Notes under the pieces: generated by a model
The model's input: the letters and a program-made list of their open reading frames with translations, nothing else
Told to the model about the DNA's origin: nothing
Databases searched by the model: none
Part shown: in pieces, positions 52,026 to 62,269 of the stretch
Numbering within the stretch: the stretch's first letter is position 1
Layout: each line of letters opens with the position of its first letter
Position numbers and translations under genes: made by a program
Source of the DNA: Takifugu bimaculatus
Lineage: Eukaryota; Chordata; Actinopteri; Tetraodontiformes; Tetraodontidae
Reading direction: 5' to 3'
Length of the DNA: 64,000 nucleotides
NCBI GenBank assembly: GCA_004026145.2
Contig: CP034986.1
Span: 6,014,421 to 6,078,420, forward strand

Positions 52026-52498
52026 TTAACTGATTATTCAGTGTGTGACCGCAGCTCAGTCCAACTGTGTGGCCCTCAGCAGGATCACAGACCCAGATCT
52101 GCGTCTGTGTCTGAAAACCACCTCAGATTTGTGTCTTCCATGTGTGGCAACGTGTGTGTGTGTGTGTGTGTGCGTGTGTGTGTGGGAACTGACCCGAGCT
52201 GAGAGGGGGGCACATCGTCCGTGCTGGAGAAGTCCAGTGTGGCCCCGGCAATGTCCACCATGTCGTCGTCGTCGCTGGGGGGGTGAAGGGCATCGAAGCC
52301 CCCGTTGCAGTAGCCCGGGTGCTCCCTCATCCTGAAGCCTGCGGAGAGCAGAGGGACACGGGCGACGTGAGCAGAAGCAGCACCCCCCCCCCCCACCACC
52401 ACCACCCCCCTCCCGGGCGAGCGGGTCCGGAAGGGCAAAACGGCGGCTCTACCTGATTTCGTCCAAAAATCAGACATTTCGAGCGGAACTGTGGACAT
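42747..52498 (-). CDS. clcn5: ClC-5-type endosomal Cl-/H+ exchanger
   Basis: Eighteen coding exons give 866 residues with every splice phase intact: 52453-52498, 52194-52338, 49638-49738, 48336-48499, 48167-48266, 47902-48089, 47556-47678, 46964-47170, 46792-46872, 46278-46512, 46019-46194, 45801-45941, 45361-45547, 44858-45000, 44628-44777, 44454-44559, 44161-44377, 42747-42837. The family exchanges two chloride for one proton in endosomes. Key motifs are intact: GSGIPE (about 284-289), gating glutamate in GKEGP (about 328), proton glutamate in SLEEVSYY (about 385), and two C-terminal CBS domains. The end, DPDSILFN, is the ClC-5 form rather than ClC-3/4 (ESIMFN-type). The acidic N-terminal SDDDDMVDIAGATLDF resembles long ClC-5/ClC-3 isoforms; starts at 52498 or 52477 are both possible. 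One intron uses a GC donor, and the ClC-5 PPxY motif is absent. Synteny with ccnb3 and shroom4 supports the name. Confidence 0.95.
42838..44160 (-). other. Last intron of clcn5 (1.3 kb)
   Basis: GC-rich, with G/C runs and a 3 x 30-bp tandem repeat (44021-44110) close to its donor. No coding sequence seen. Confidence 0.8.
44021..44110. repeat. 3 x 30-bp C/T-rich tandem repeat
   Basis: Units carry CCCCGTCTCCCTCTCCTCCA with a C8-9 run. On the transcript strand this is a G/A-rich array about 50 bp inside the clcn5 donor at 44160. Confidence 0.9.
48747..48782. repeat. (CA)18 microsatellite after a CT-rich tract
   Basis: A CTCTCT-rich stretch (48720-48746) runs directly into pure CA. Confidence 0.95.
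49439..49492. repeat. (CA)n microsatellite with CG variants
   Basis: CA array with several CACG units, suggesting an older array. Confidence 0.93.
49739..52193 (-). other. clcn5 intron 2 (2.5 kb)
   Basis: Non-coding apart from low-complexity frames. Contains CA/GT arrays at 50127-50167, 51415-51492, 51992-52025 and 52151-52183, the last within 15 bp of the donor of exon 2. Confidence 0.75.
51415..51492. repeat. (CA)n/(CACG)n compound microsatellite
   Basis: A 78-bp array: CA, then CGCA tetramers, then CA with a GACA interruption. Confidence 0.95.
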
Positions 52499-53874
52499 TT
52501 ATAGCGAGTCTCCAGCCATTTTACGCACGAAAAGCCCCCGGGAGGAGCGGAGCCTGGCGAGTGCGGAGGAGCGCGGCGCAATAATGACAACTCGTCTCCT
52601 GTTACAGGGAAGTTTCTGCGATTATTTCCGCCCCTGTCCCCCCTCCGCTGCTCTTGTTCCGACTCCTTTCGACATCGCGGGCGGAGGAGACAAACGGCGT
52701 CCGAGCGAAAGCAGATAATTAGCTTAGCTTAACGCCCCGAGCCCGGGTCGACCGACGCGCCGGGGGAACTTGGGTAAATGTCCCCGCCGGTGGATCACGC
52801 CCATTTTAGAGCAACCTCGGCAGGAAAAGGTGCTGAGTCAAGCTTCGGTCGTACCTTTATTGACGAAACGCAGCTGTCAGGAGCGAGGACGGAGCCTTGT
52901 GACTCGGATTTTCTGCTCCGTCCGTCTTCTGCTGCTTGTGTCGACAGCAGCTCCGTTAAAACCCTGCGTCACTCCGTCCCCATCGGCGCCGCTTTAAAAC
53001 GGCGAAGACGCGTTAAAGTTATCGGCTGCTGGCTTCGGTTTCTGGTTGAGTTCCCATATTTAAACCAGCTGTTGTGAACTAAACGCTGCTGAGTAGTTTT
53101 TGCTGCGAAAAGTGAAAAATCGTAAAGCTAGAGTTAAACGAGCAGGAACAATTTCCGGTTTAAAAATATAGGCATATGATTTAATAACTTTACTCGAAAA
53201 TAAACTTAATTTATGATGTTTGTACCCCTTAGAGTACGTCTTACATCTTCAGGTTTTTATCATTGACAAAAGCATTGACGTGTCATTGTCACTAAGGTGT
53301 CGAGGGTAAGCGGAACTGTTGTTTTATTTTGAAAGGAACACTCCTCGTTTCCGTTTTTACCCCGTTAACACAGCTGCCTTGACGTGGTCACATGCCAGGA
53401 AAACTAGTCGAATCCAGAACTTTGGCTTCATCGTCCGAGCGAGCGGCCAAGTTGGACTATTCTGTCATCACCCTTTATACCTTTAACCCCAGAGATTTTC
53501 AATCTTTTGGGATTTTATCTTAATTGTTTTACATTGTTTATTTCAGGTCAAGATACACCACATACCTTGGATTAAAATATATATATAAGTCAGTTTTTTA
53601 AGAAGAAATAAACCACGATATTAAATATTAAGGAGAGGAAGTATCACCATATCTCACCCCGAAACAACGACACGATATCAGTTTAAATATACGAATATTT
53701 ATATATTTGAAACACAAACTCGATCATACCTGTAAAACCAGAACGGGACATTTACAAAGGCGCCATCTAGTGGCCATTTTTTGAAACTGCATTCTGTTGT
53801 GCAATGAAATAAACTGGTACTTTTGACTCCGCGGCGTTTATCTGACAAAATCAGGCACCATTTTATTTTTAGAT
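52499..53874. other. clcn5 5' flank
   Basis: The first 500 bp are GC-rich and CpG-rich, consistent with the clcn5 promoter, then the sequence becomes AT-rich. No TATA box or gene recognised. Confidence 0.5.
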
Positions 53875-54183
53875 CATGACCAGGGCAGTGAACTATCTCC
53901 TCTCCTCTCCTCTCCTCTCCTCTCCTCTCCTCTCCTCTCCTCTCCTCTCCTCTCCTCTCCTCTCCTCTCCTCTCCTCTCCTCTCTCTCTACCCACCCCCC
54001 CATCAGCAGGAGGGTCCCCCTACATGAGCCTGGTCCTGCTCAAGGTTTTTTCCTGTTAAAGGGGAGTTTTTCCTTGCCACTGTTGCTTGTCTGGGGTCAG
54101 GCCCTGGGGTTCTGGAAAGCACCTTGAAACAATTTTGACTGTATGAGACGCTGTATAAATAAAGATTGATTTGATTTGATTTA
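53875..54183 (+). mobile_element. Teleost SINE-like dispersed repeat with (TCTCC)n array
   Basis: A pentanucleotide array (53896-53985, about 18 TCTCC units) leads into a segment with CCTGTTAAAGGGGAGTTTTT, then CTTGCCACTGTTGC, then GTATGAGACGCTGTATAAAT, ending in TTGATTTGATTTGATTT. The body and the TTGATT tail match a dispersed repeat very common in teleost genomes. The tail repeat suggests target-primed reverse transcription of a short RNA. No coding capacity. Family recognition is from memory. Confidence 0.65.
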
Positions 54184-55518
54184 TCTCCGTTCTCTCTGCT
54201 CCGTTCCCAACTGCACCTCCCACGCTGTTGTGGTGTTGGTGGCCCCCGTTTCTCTCCACTTCCTGTTGCATGTGTATAAACTTTATTTAACATGGTTGTT
54301 GAACACATCAATAACAGCGTGACTCTATCCGTGTCCATCCGTCATCACCGGCATGCTTGACTTCTCAATCCTCCCCCTGGTTCCTGGGTCAGTTTGCTCT
54401 CCTTCACATTCATCTTCTCCTTTTTTCTCCTTCTTTCTTTCCCATCAGCTCTGATTCTTCAGATCTTAGACAGAAGAATGTACTCCCTCTTCAGGAACAG
54501 ATTTAAGATGTTTTCTTTCTGTCGACCGAGCCAAACGGCACTGAAACGTTTAAAAAAGTTAACATTTTGAAATTCAAGGTGTTGACAGAACATCTGAGGA
54601 CAAATGAGTCGAACCAGAACTGAAGAAAGAACATTTCTTTTTTATTAAACTGTTGAAGATGATTTTTTTTTTAAACCACACTGAAACCACACTTTTTTAA
54701 ACCAAACTTCAAGAAGTTTCCCGGAGATGCTGATAAAGTCACATCTTTCGTTCTGAGAGCGGATGATGGGCAGATGTAAACGTGTTTGGGAGAGAGGGGT
54801 CGAATAAGCAGGAATCAGGTTATTGACGTTTTTCTTTTGGAGAAAACATTTGTTTCCTGTAAATTTTGATGAGATATATCTGCGCTAAACAGGAAGCTAC
54901 GGCAAATTCAGAGAGAAGCTAGCTAACTTAGTCTTGAAGCTACTGTGAGGCCGTTAATTTACCTGTCGAAGTAACTTCCTGTAAACAAAATCATCGCAAA
55001 CGCGTCTGCTTTGAAACAAACAAACTTAAAAAACCTCCTTCAAATATACAGTAAACGTTAACCCGTTCTTCAACAACCAGTTTTTGGGGTTTTTTTTACA
55101 ACCAGTTCCAGTCACAAATCCAAGAGCTTTATATACACATCATATACATCATAAAAACACGTGTCTTCTGTACACAACTGTTAACGTGGGACAGGATAAC
55201 AGTAAAACGTGGCCGGAGTCTCAAACTCGGCGCCCTAAATCAGCCGTGCCTGTTACAGTATTATTCCCATAAGAATGCTAATGCAGCAACGGGGGTGAAC
55301 ACAAAAGGTGACTAAAGCTAACTTCCCAAAGGCGGCGATATTGACGTTAGCGTCGCTGATGATGAAAAGACTCGTCCGATTCTCTGAACCAGGAGGCTCG
55401 CGAACAAAACAAAACGAAAAAGCAGCGTCTCGCGAGACATTCATCGAGGACATGTCTTTGGTGCTGAAGGTTAGCATAAGTGACGCTAATCCAGATTTAC
55501 AGTACAAGTTCTCTTTCT
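54184..55518 (-). other. shroom4 3' flank, probably including its 3' UTR
   Basis: AT-rich sequence below the shroom4 stop. TTTATT at 54641-54646 (AATAAA on the minus strand) is a plausible polyadenylation signal, which would give a 3' UTR of about 0.9 kb. Confidence 0.45.
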
Positions 55519-58500
55519 TCAGTAAGTTCCGTATCCCATGGATATTCCCATACCTATCCCCAGCCCCAGCCCCAGCCCCAGACTCTCCCTCAGGCCCCTC
55601 AGCTGCTCCTCCCCCAGGCGGATCTTGTCCTCCAGCTGCCGCTGCTCCACCAACAGGGCGGCCTTCATCTTCACAAAGTGGCTGTAGCAGGAATCAAAAG
55701 AGCTTCATTGGCAAAATTCGGCACCTTAGTGAGGCTTTCAGACGTCAGCGACGGCCCCGTACCTGTAGTCTCGGTGCTGCTCCAGGGAGAGGCAGCGGGC
55801 CAGCACCCGGCTGACCGCCTGCTCTCTGCGGTCCACGTGCTCCTTCAGGTCCTGAGCCTCAGACAGCTGCCTCATGAGCTGACGCTTCTTCTCCAGCAGG
55901 GGGAGCTAGAGGGCAGAGGTCACAGTTGTTTTGTGCTGGGGCTGTTCAGCGCGCGCAGTGTCCCCCCCCCCACCTGACTCCTCACCCTCTCGTGGAGCTC
56001 CGTGTCCGGGTCCAGGGTGTCCAGCGTGGTCTCCACCCTCAGCAGCCTCCCGGACAGCGACAGCATCAGGCTCACCACCTTGTCCAGGTCGCCGATGAAC
56101 ATGCGGAACTTGTCCACCTCGTTGGGTTTGCACGCGGCCACCACCTTGCTCTCCACCTGGGGACGCGCACGGTGAGCCAAGTCGAGACAAAGGTGACGTG
56201 ACACTCTGGTTGCGACCCCACCTCCTCGCCCAGCTGGGCGTTGGCCCGGATGTCGTCCTGCAGACCCCGCTGGGCCTCCCTCAGCACGCCCAGCTTCTTA
56301 CGGAGACTCTCCATCAACTGTTTCTGCGCCACACGACAGACTTTTGTTGGTGGAAATACAAAAAAAAAACCTCGTTTTCTGGTCTCGGTCGCGCCCGGCC
56401 CAGCAGTCCCAGTACCTTGTAGGTCAGCTCGTCGTCGTCCTTCTCCCTGTCGTCGGCGAAGTCCTTCAGCTGCGTCAGGAGCTGGGCCTTCGCCGCCGAA
56501 GTGCTGTAGTAGGAGGAGCAGCTGGAGCTGGCGCCGGAGCGCCTGTTGAGGGGGAGGGAGATGTTCAGGAGCTGAAAAACCACAGAAGAAGACGCGGTTC
56601 TGATCAGGCCGTACCTGTCCAAGCTGTCCGTGTTGTGCTCCGCCCCCCTCCAGCTCTCCGTGCCCGACTCCCCCTCGCTGCTCTGGGGGAACAGCTCCTC
56701 CAGGCTCAGCCTCTCCCCGCCCTCCGGCTCCTCCAGGCTCCGCCTCTCCCCGCCCTCCGGCTCCTCCCCCAGCGGGGTCCCCTCGGCGTCCGCTAAGGTG
56801 TCGATGTCCGTCTCCAGGACCGTGACCGGCAACGCGAAGCAGGGCAGCTCGCTGGTGATGGGCTCGCCCTCCGCCGGGGTCCCGTCGTCCTCTGGGAAGT
56901 CGTCGATGTCCGTTTCCACGGGGATGTCCAGGTCCGCGTCCAGGCTGTGCGCCGGGCTGGGGCTCAGGGTCGTCTCCGATTCCGTCCCCTGTTCCGGCAG
57001 CTGTGGGTGCTCGACGCTCTGGAAGCCGCCGAGCTGCTGCTGCTGAAGAGCAAAGTAGGACTCGACGGGCCCGTTCTCTGTGGGCGGTGACCGTGGGGGC
57101 TCGCTATGAACTCTGGGAGATGGAGGCCTCTCCCGTTCGGCTCCTGGTCTCACGGCGGGCTGCTTCCTGTGGACATTGTCCTGATGAGGGCTTGTGTGGA
57201 AACTGCAGACAAACAGATTTTATTAGCACTTTTTCACTTGTTATTATCCAAATGCTCCCTCGCTCACCTGCTCACGTCCTCCGGAATAGGCTCCGCCCTT
57301 TCCTGTGGCTCCTCGCGCCTACTTGTCGCCCCCTCCACTGGGGGCGGAGCCACTGGTTTGAAGGCCCTCCTAGAGAACATCGGACTGGGTGGAGAGACTC
57401 CGAAGTGCACTTCTTGAACCAGCGGCTGGTTCGGACTTAGCGGAATATGGGAAAGGGGGCGGTCCTGCGTGGCTGGCTGGGTCTGATTGGACGAGTGGAT
57501 GGGCGAGGGGTCCTGAGCATGGCGGCAGCTGCAGGTGCAGCGCGGGCAACCCTGGGACACCTCCGGCCTCTCCGGAGGGAGGCTGTGGGACCTCTGTCTG
57601 GACGCTTCAGGCAGGGGGAGGTATGAAGAGGAGTGAGGGATGGAGTGAGGAGCAGCGGAAGAGAAGGGAAAGAGGGCGTGGTGAGACGCCCTCCTGCGGT
57701 GGAACTGCTCCCACTTTGGTGGGGGTGGCCTCGGAGGAGGCGGCGTCTTCTTCCTGCCGGGAGGAGCGCCGCTGCCGACCTCTCCCGCCCCGACGCCGCC
57801 GGCTCCTTCCTCCACCTCGCTCAGCGTCGAGGCGCCGACGGACGGGGACCAGCGGTGGCTGCCGTCGAAGCGGAGGTCGTTTTCGGACATGGCCCGCCCC
57901 CGGAGCGAGAGGGCGGCCGGCGGAGGAGCAAAAGCGTGTCCGTTTCGGTCGGCGTTGTAGCCGTCGTGTTGCCTGGGTCCCCACTGGGCCTGCGGCAGGT
58001 GCTGGGGGTGCTGATGAGCGCCCTCTACAGGCGCGGGCTCCCGTCTCCATCCCAGGGTCGTCCCTGACGTGCGGAAAAATGGAACAACTTTGATTTTTTT
58101 TTTCATACCCAGGCGGGAAAATGATCAAAAAAGCAAACATTAGCCAGAGCAACTCGAACATCTAAAAGTAGTTGCAGCAAATCCATCTTTATTTATAGAA
58201 CGATGGCAAATCTTCAGATGGAGGGTGGGCGTGGCCAAGAGATTTGAAATTTACCTTGATAAGCGAAAGTGGCTAAATGGCTCTAAATGCTTCCTTTGTG
58301 CATTCCAGGCTCAGCCAACCCCCCCCCCGCCCAACACAAACGTGCCCTCGATGCCCCCACACAGAACACATACAGGTCACATGATCGCGGGACACACTTA
58401 ATCACAGGTTTGCCCCATTGTTGCCCCCCCCCACGTCTCCAGAAGACAGAAAGGAAATCGTTGGCCGTTTCGTTTCAGTTGGTCTATTTTGCTAAAAGAC

Positions 58501-61500
58501 AGATTGTTTGTGTGCGTCTGCGCGTGTTTGTTCTGTCTCACCTCTCGGTCAGGCTGTACTTCCTGTTCAGCCTGCTCATTTCCTGTTGCCGGGTGGGATA
58601 CGTCTGGAGAAGACATTTGAAGTTGTTAACAGCGCCGATGGAATGAAGGAAGGTTTCGATATGATGCTACGTGTTAGCGGGCGGAGGTTAATGAGGGTGG
58701 GGAAGTCTAGATCCGCCCGAGGGCGGCGGCCTCACCTCTGTGGCCGCGCGGCCCCGTGGAGGACTCTGCCGGCCCTCTGGGGGCTGAAGGGGGGCGCTGA
58801 CAGGATGAAAGGCGGACCGCGCCGCCTGGTTCTGGGTTTGGTCGCGATAGAACGCCTGGGGATGATGCTGGAGGGGGTGCGACGCGTCCCGGTTCGGGAA
58901 CGTTCCCGCTGTGATTCCAGGATCCCCGTAAAAGTCCTGACCCGCACCGAGCCTCGCGCCTTCATCCCCCCAATCCTTCCTCCCCCTCTGCAGCTCCTTC
59001 TCCCTTTGGCTCCTGGCACGTTCCGCCTCTCTGGCCCTCTCCGTCTCCCTTCCCCGCTCCAACTCCAGCTCCCGCTCCCTTTCCTCCTCCCATCGCCTCA
59101 ACTTCTCCTCCCGCTCCCTTTCCTCCTCCCATCGCCTCAACTTCTCCTCCCGCTCCCTTTCCTCCTCCCATCGCCTCAACTTCTCCTCCCGCTCCCTTTC
59201 CAGCTGCATCCCCCTCAGCCTCGCCCTCTCCTTCTCCGCTTCCACCTCCTGCCTCTCCCTCTCTCTCAACCTCTCTTCACGTTCCCTCAAGTGTTCCCTT
59301 TCTCCCCCCCCCCTGCCGATCCCTGCCAGTACTCACAGATGGGGGGCTTTCTTGTTGACCCCCCCCCTGAAAAGAGTATCTCCTCTGGGCAGGCTGCTGC
59401 TGGCCAGGGTCTCCGGACTGGACCTCCGGTTGGCCTTGGGGTCTCCTCTGCCTGTGACTGGCAGACACACTCTTACACGTCTCCTCAAAAAATTTCATCC
59501 GGTCAGCGAATGGAAGGAGGTCCGTCTCTTCCATCCTGGAGCAGGAAGAGGAGCGGCCGTACGACGAGGAGGTGAAGGCACAAACCCCGTGCCGCGACCC
59601 CGTCACCCCCAGGACCTTACTGAGCCCACACCGTCGCTCCGGTTCGGGTTCTGGCTGTAGTTTGTGCTCGGGGGTCCAGCGCCACCTTCGAGCTTTGCCG
59701 GCAGGAGCCGGTTCCTCCACCACTCTGATTCCGACACCGAAGCTCGGCACGCCTGGGTCCAGGATCTGAACAGATCTGGGCCGGCCGGAGGTTTCAGGGT
59801 GCGTCGCCGTCTGAGGCTGGTTCGATTGGACCGGGATGCTGGAGTTCTCCGTGGGGGCAGCAGGTGGAGTCGGCACGTACTTTAGCGTTCCAAACCTTAA
59901 CAGCCTGCGCTCCAGGATCAGGGTCAGGATCTGCCTCCTCCTCATTGAGTTCTGGACCTTCTTCCTCCTGGACAGTCTCCCCACTACAAAGCAGCCCTCC
60001 GGGACCACGACTCCTCTGAAGCTGGGCCTTTTTCCTCTGGATCTCATTGCGGAGGTTGGTGGCGAACCTCTCGCTCCGGCGCCGGTTGCGGAAATGGCTT
60101 CTGGAGGACCTCCTAACAGTTGCCTGTCCTTCCTCCTTCCTAACTTGACTCTTTTCTCTCTCTGCTGCTTTCTGCTCCTCCAGTAAAGTGTCCATGCTAG
60201 CGGCAGAGCTAAGAGGCTCAAAGTCCCTCTCTGCTATTTCCGATCTCCCCGGGGCCGCCATGTCAACAGCGTCCCCCGGGACGCTCACGGAGCGACCCCA
60301 AGGGTGCTGATGTTCCACGGGAGGGTGGCAGCCACCGTTTATGCTCAGTCCTCCCACCTTTTCGCTAGAAATATCCTCATCCCCCTCCAAAAAAACGGAT
60401 CCCGGAGTCGAGCTGCGGCTGCCTTCCCATTTGTTTGCATGAAGGTGACTGTGAGAAGCTCCCTGATGGTCGGCGCCGGTGGGTTGCGCCGCACGGCCGC
60501 AGCCGTCGTTGGCATCATCCTGGCCGCGCGGTTCCGGCGACGACCCATCGCTAGCGAACTGCAGCAGCTGGAGCTGCGTGGCGAGGAGCTTCTCGGGCGC
60601 ACTGTGCCGGTGCAGACCCACAGACGCTCTGTTGGTCTTGGCCCGCCTGATATTGAGCTGCGGCCCTTGAGCTTCTAACGAAGGTTCTGGGGATAACGAT
60701 CCGGAGCAGGAGGAGCGGAGGTGGGCTGCGGATGCAGTCTCTCGGTCGGGAAAGTGATCTAAGGGGGTTTGGGAGCGGCGGTCTTTGTCAAACCCGCTGT
60801 TCGTCAGAGAGTTCGAGGCATCCCGAGTTCTGTCCTTGTCTCCCGGGCCAGAGAACCCGTTGTGGATTCCAGCATTCAGAGGGGGGTTGTTTCCATCGTC
60901 GTACGAGGGGACGCTGGGAATTTCAACAGGAGCGGAGACGCAACGTTTGTCCGCAACATTGGGGCGACTCCGGGTCGCCCTGAAACTGTCCTTCCTGGCT
61001 GGAGGCTGGGGTGCCTTCTTCCTTCCCTCCGCACCAGCTCTCGCCGTTTCTCAGGAGCTCAAAGTCTCCTCCCTTCAGCTCGTTGCCATAGCAACAGGAA
61101 GAGGGCCTCTCCTTCACCTCGACGGGCCTCGGCCTCGGCCTGGTCAGTGACCTGGACTTCTGCATGAGAAGCTGGGTCCCTTCCACAGAGGAGCCCCCCA
61201 GAGTCGGGGCACCCGAGTACCCATGAGGAGACGGCCCCAGGCTTTGGAGGAGGTTGTCCATGGAGCAGCCGTCCTCCGTCCTGAGCGGCACCATGGCGTA
61301 GTCGGACGTATTGGAGCTGGCGGAAAAGGAGCTGTAGGCGGAGTCTCTCTTGTTGTTGAAGGCCGCGGGGTCCATGGGCGAGTTGCAGGAGTCGGAATAT
61401 GGCTGCGTGGTCGGCGTGGGCGTGTCCAAGCTCTCCATGGAGCCCAGGGAGCTGCTGCGGTCGGTGGAGGAATACGGTCTGGACAGCTGCCCCCACTGCA

Positions 61501-62228
61501 GGGAGAAGTCACTGAAGACAGAAGGGAGAAGAACCCGTTACTGGAAACGCTTCGCTTCGTTCTGCTACCTCCAATTTTCATGTATTCTCCCCCAGAACCA
61601 GTTTATTGAGCGACCATCGAACTGCTGAGCAGCACAGCTGCGCGGGCTGTTCTCTATCAGGACTAAGCCGAAGATCCACAGCAGCCCGGTGTGTTTTTCA
61701 GAAGCCTCGGAGGAAGCCTCCTAAAGTGGAAAAGGGATTTCCTCTTCATCCACTCCCACTGCCCCAGTCCAAAGCCCTTAGTCATACTTTGATTCAGCCC
61801 TTCCTATTCCATTCCTTTATTCCTGTCCTGTCCCACCGCCTTTGCATCAATGTTCACAGGTCAGTGTTCACTATTAGCCCGTGATCAGTGTCGTTAGCAT
61901 CTTTTTTGAGACAAGCACATGGACAAAAAGGGCCTCCGAGAGAGCTTAAACGCTGTTAAAATGTAATTAATATGTAGCGATTAATCTTCATGGGAAAATG
62001 TCCTCTGAAGGAGGTATAAGACTGACCTCGGAGACGGCGAGAGGAAGTGAGGAAATGAGGGGCCTGAACAGGAAATGACACAAACCTCAGCCCGATCATA
62101 TGGAAAGTTGACGCACATAAACCGGCCCGCACGCATAATGTTTGGGATGAGGAAAGTGTGTTGTGTGAATGCAGATAAACTCGGAAGTGTCCTTTAAACA
62201 CGCTTTGTCTGGATACCCCCCCCCCACG

Positions 62229-62269
<41 letters not shown>

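Noticed and set aside
53699..53995. Frame encoding repeated RGEER on the minus strand
   Set aside because: Product of the (TCTCC)n array, not a gene.
59289..59330. 24-bp intron (GTGAGT...GGCAG) in shroom4
   Set aside because: Far below the minimum length for spliceosomal introns; a homopolymer length error explains the frame better.
59851..59896. 34-42-bp intron starting GTACGT in shroom4
   Set aside because: Too short to splice, and the 42-bp version does not fit the phases.
58688..60621. shroom4 as a decayed pseudogene
   Set aside because: Apart from one-base homopolymer offsets the ASD1 and ASD2 sequences and splice sites are well kept, with no internal stops in the corrected frame.
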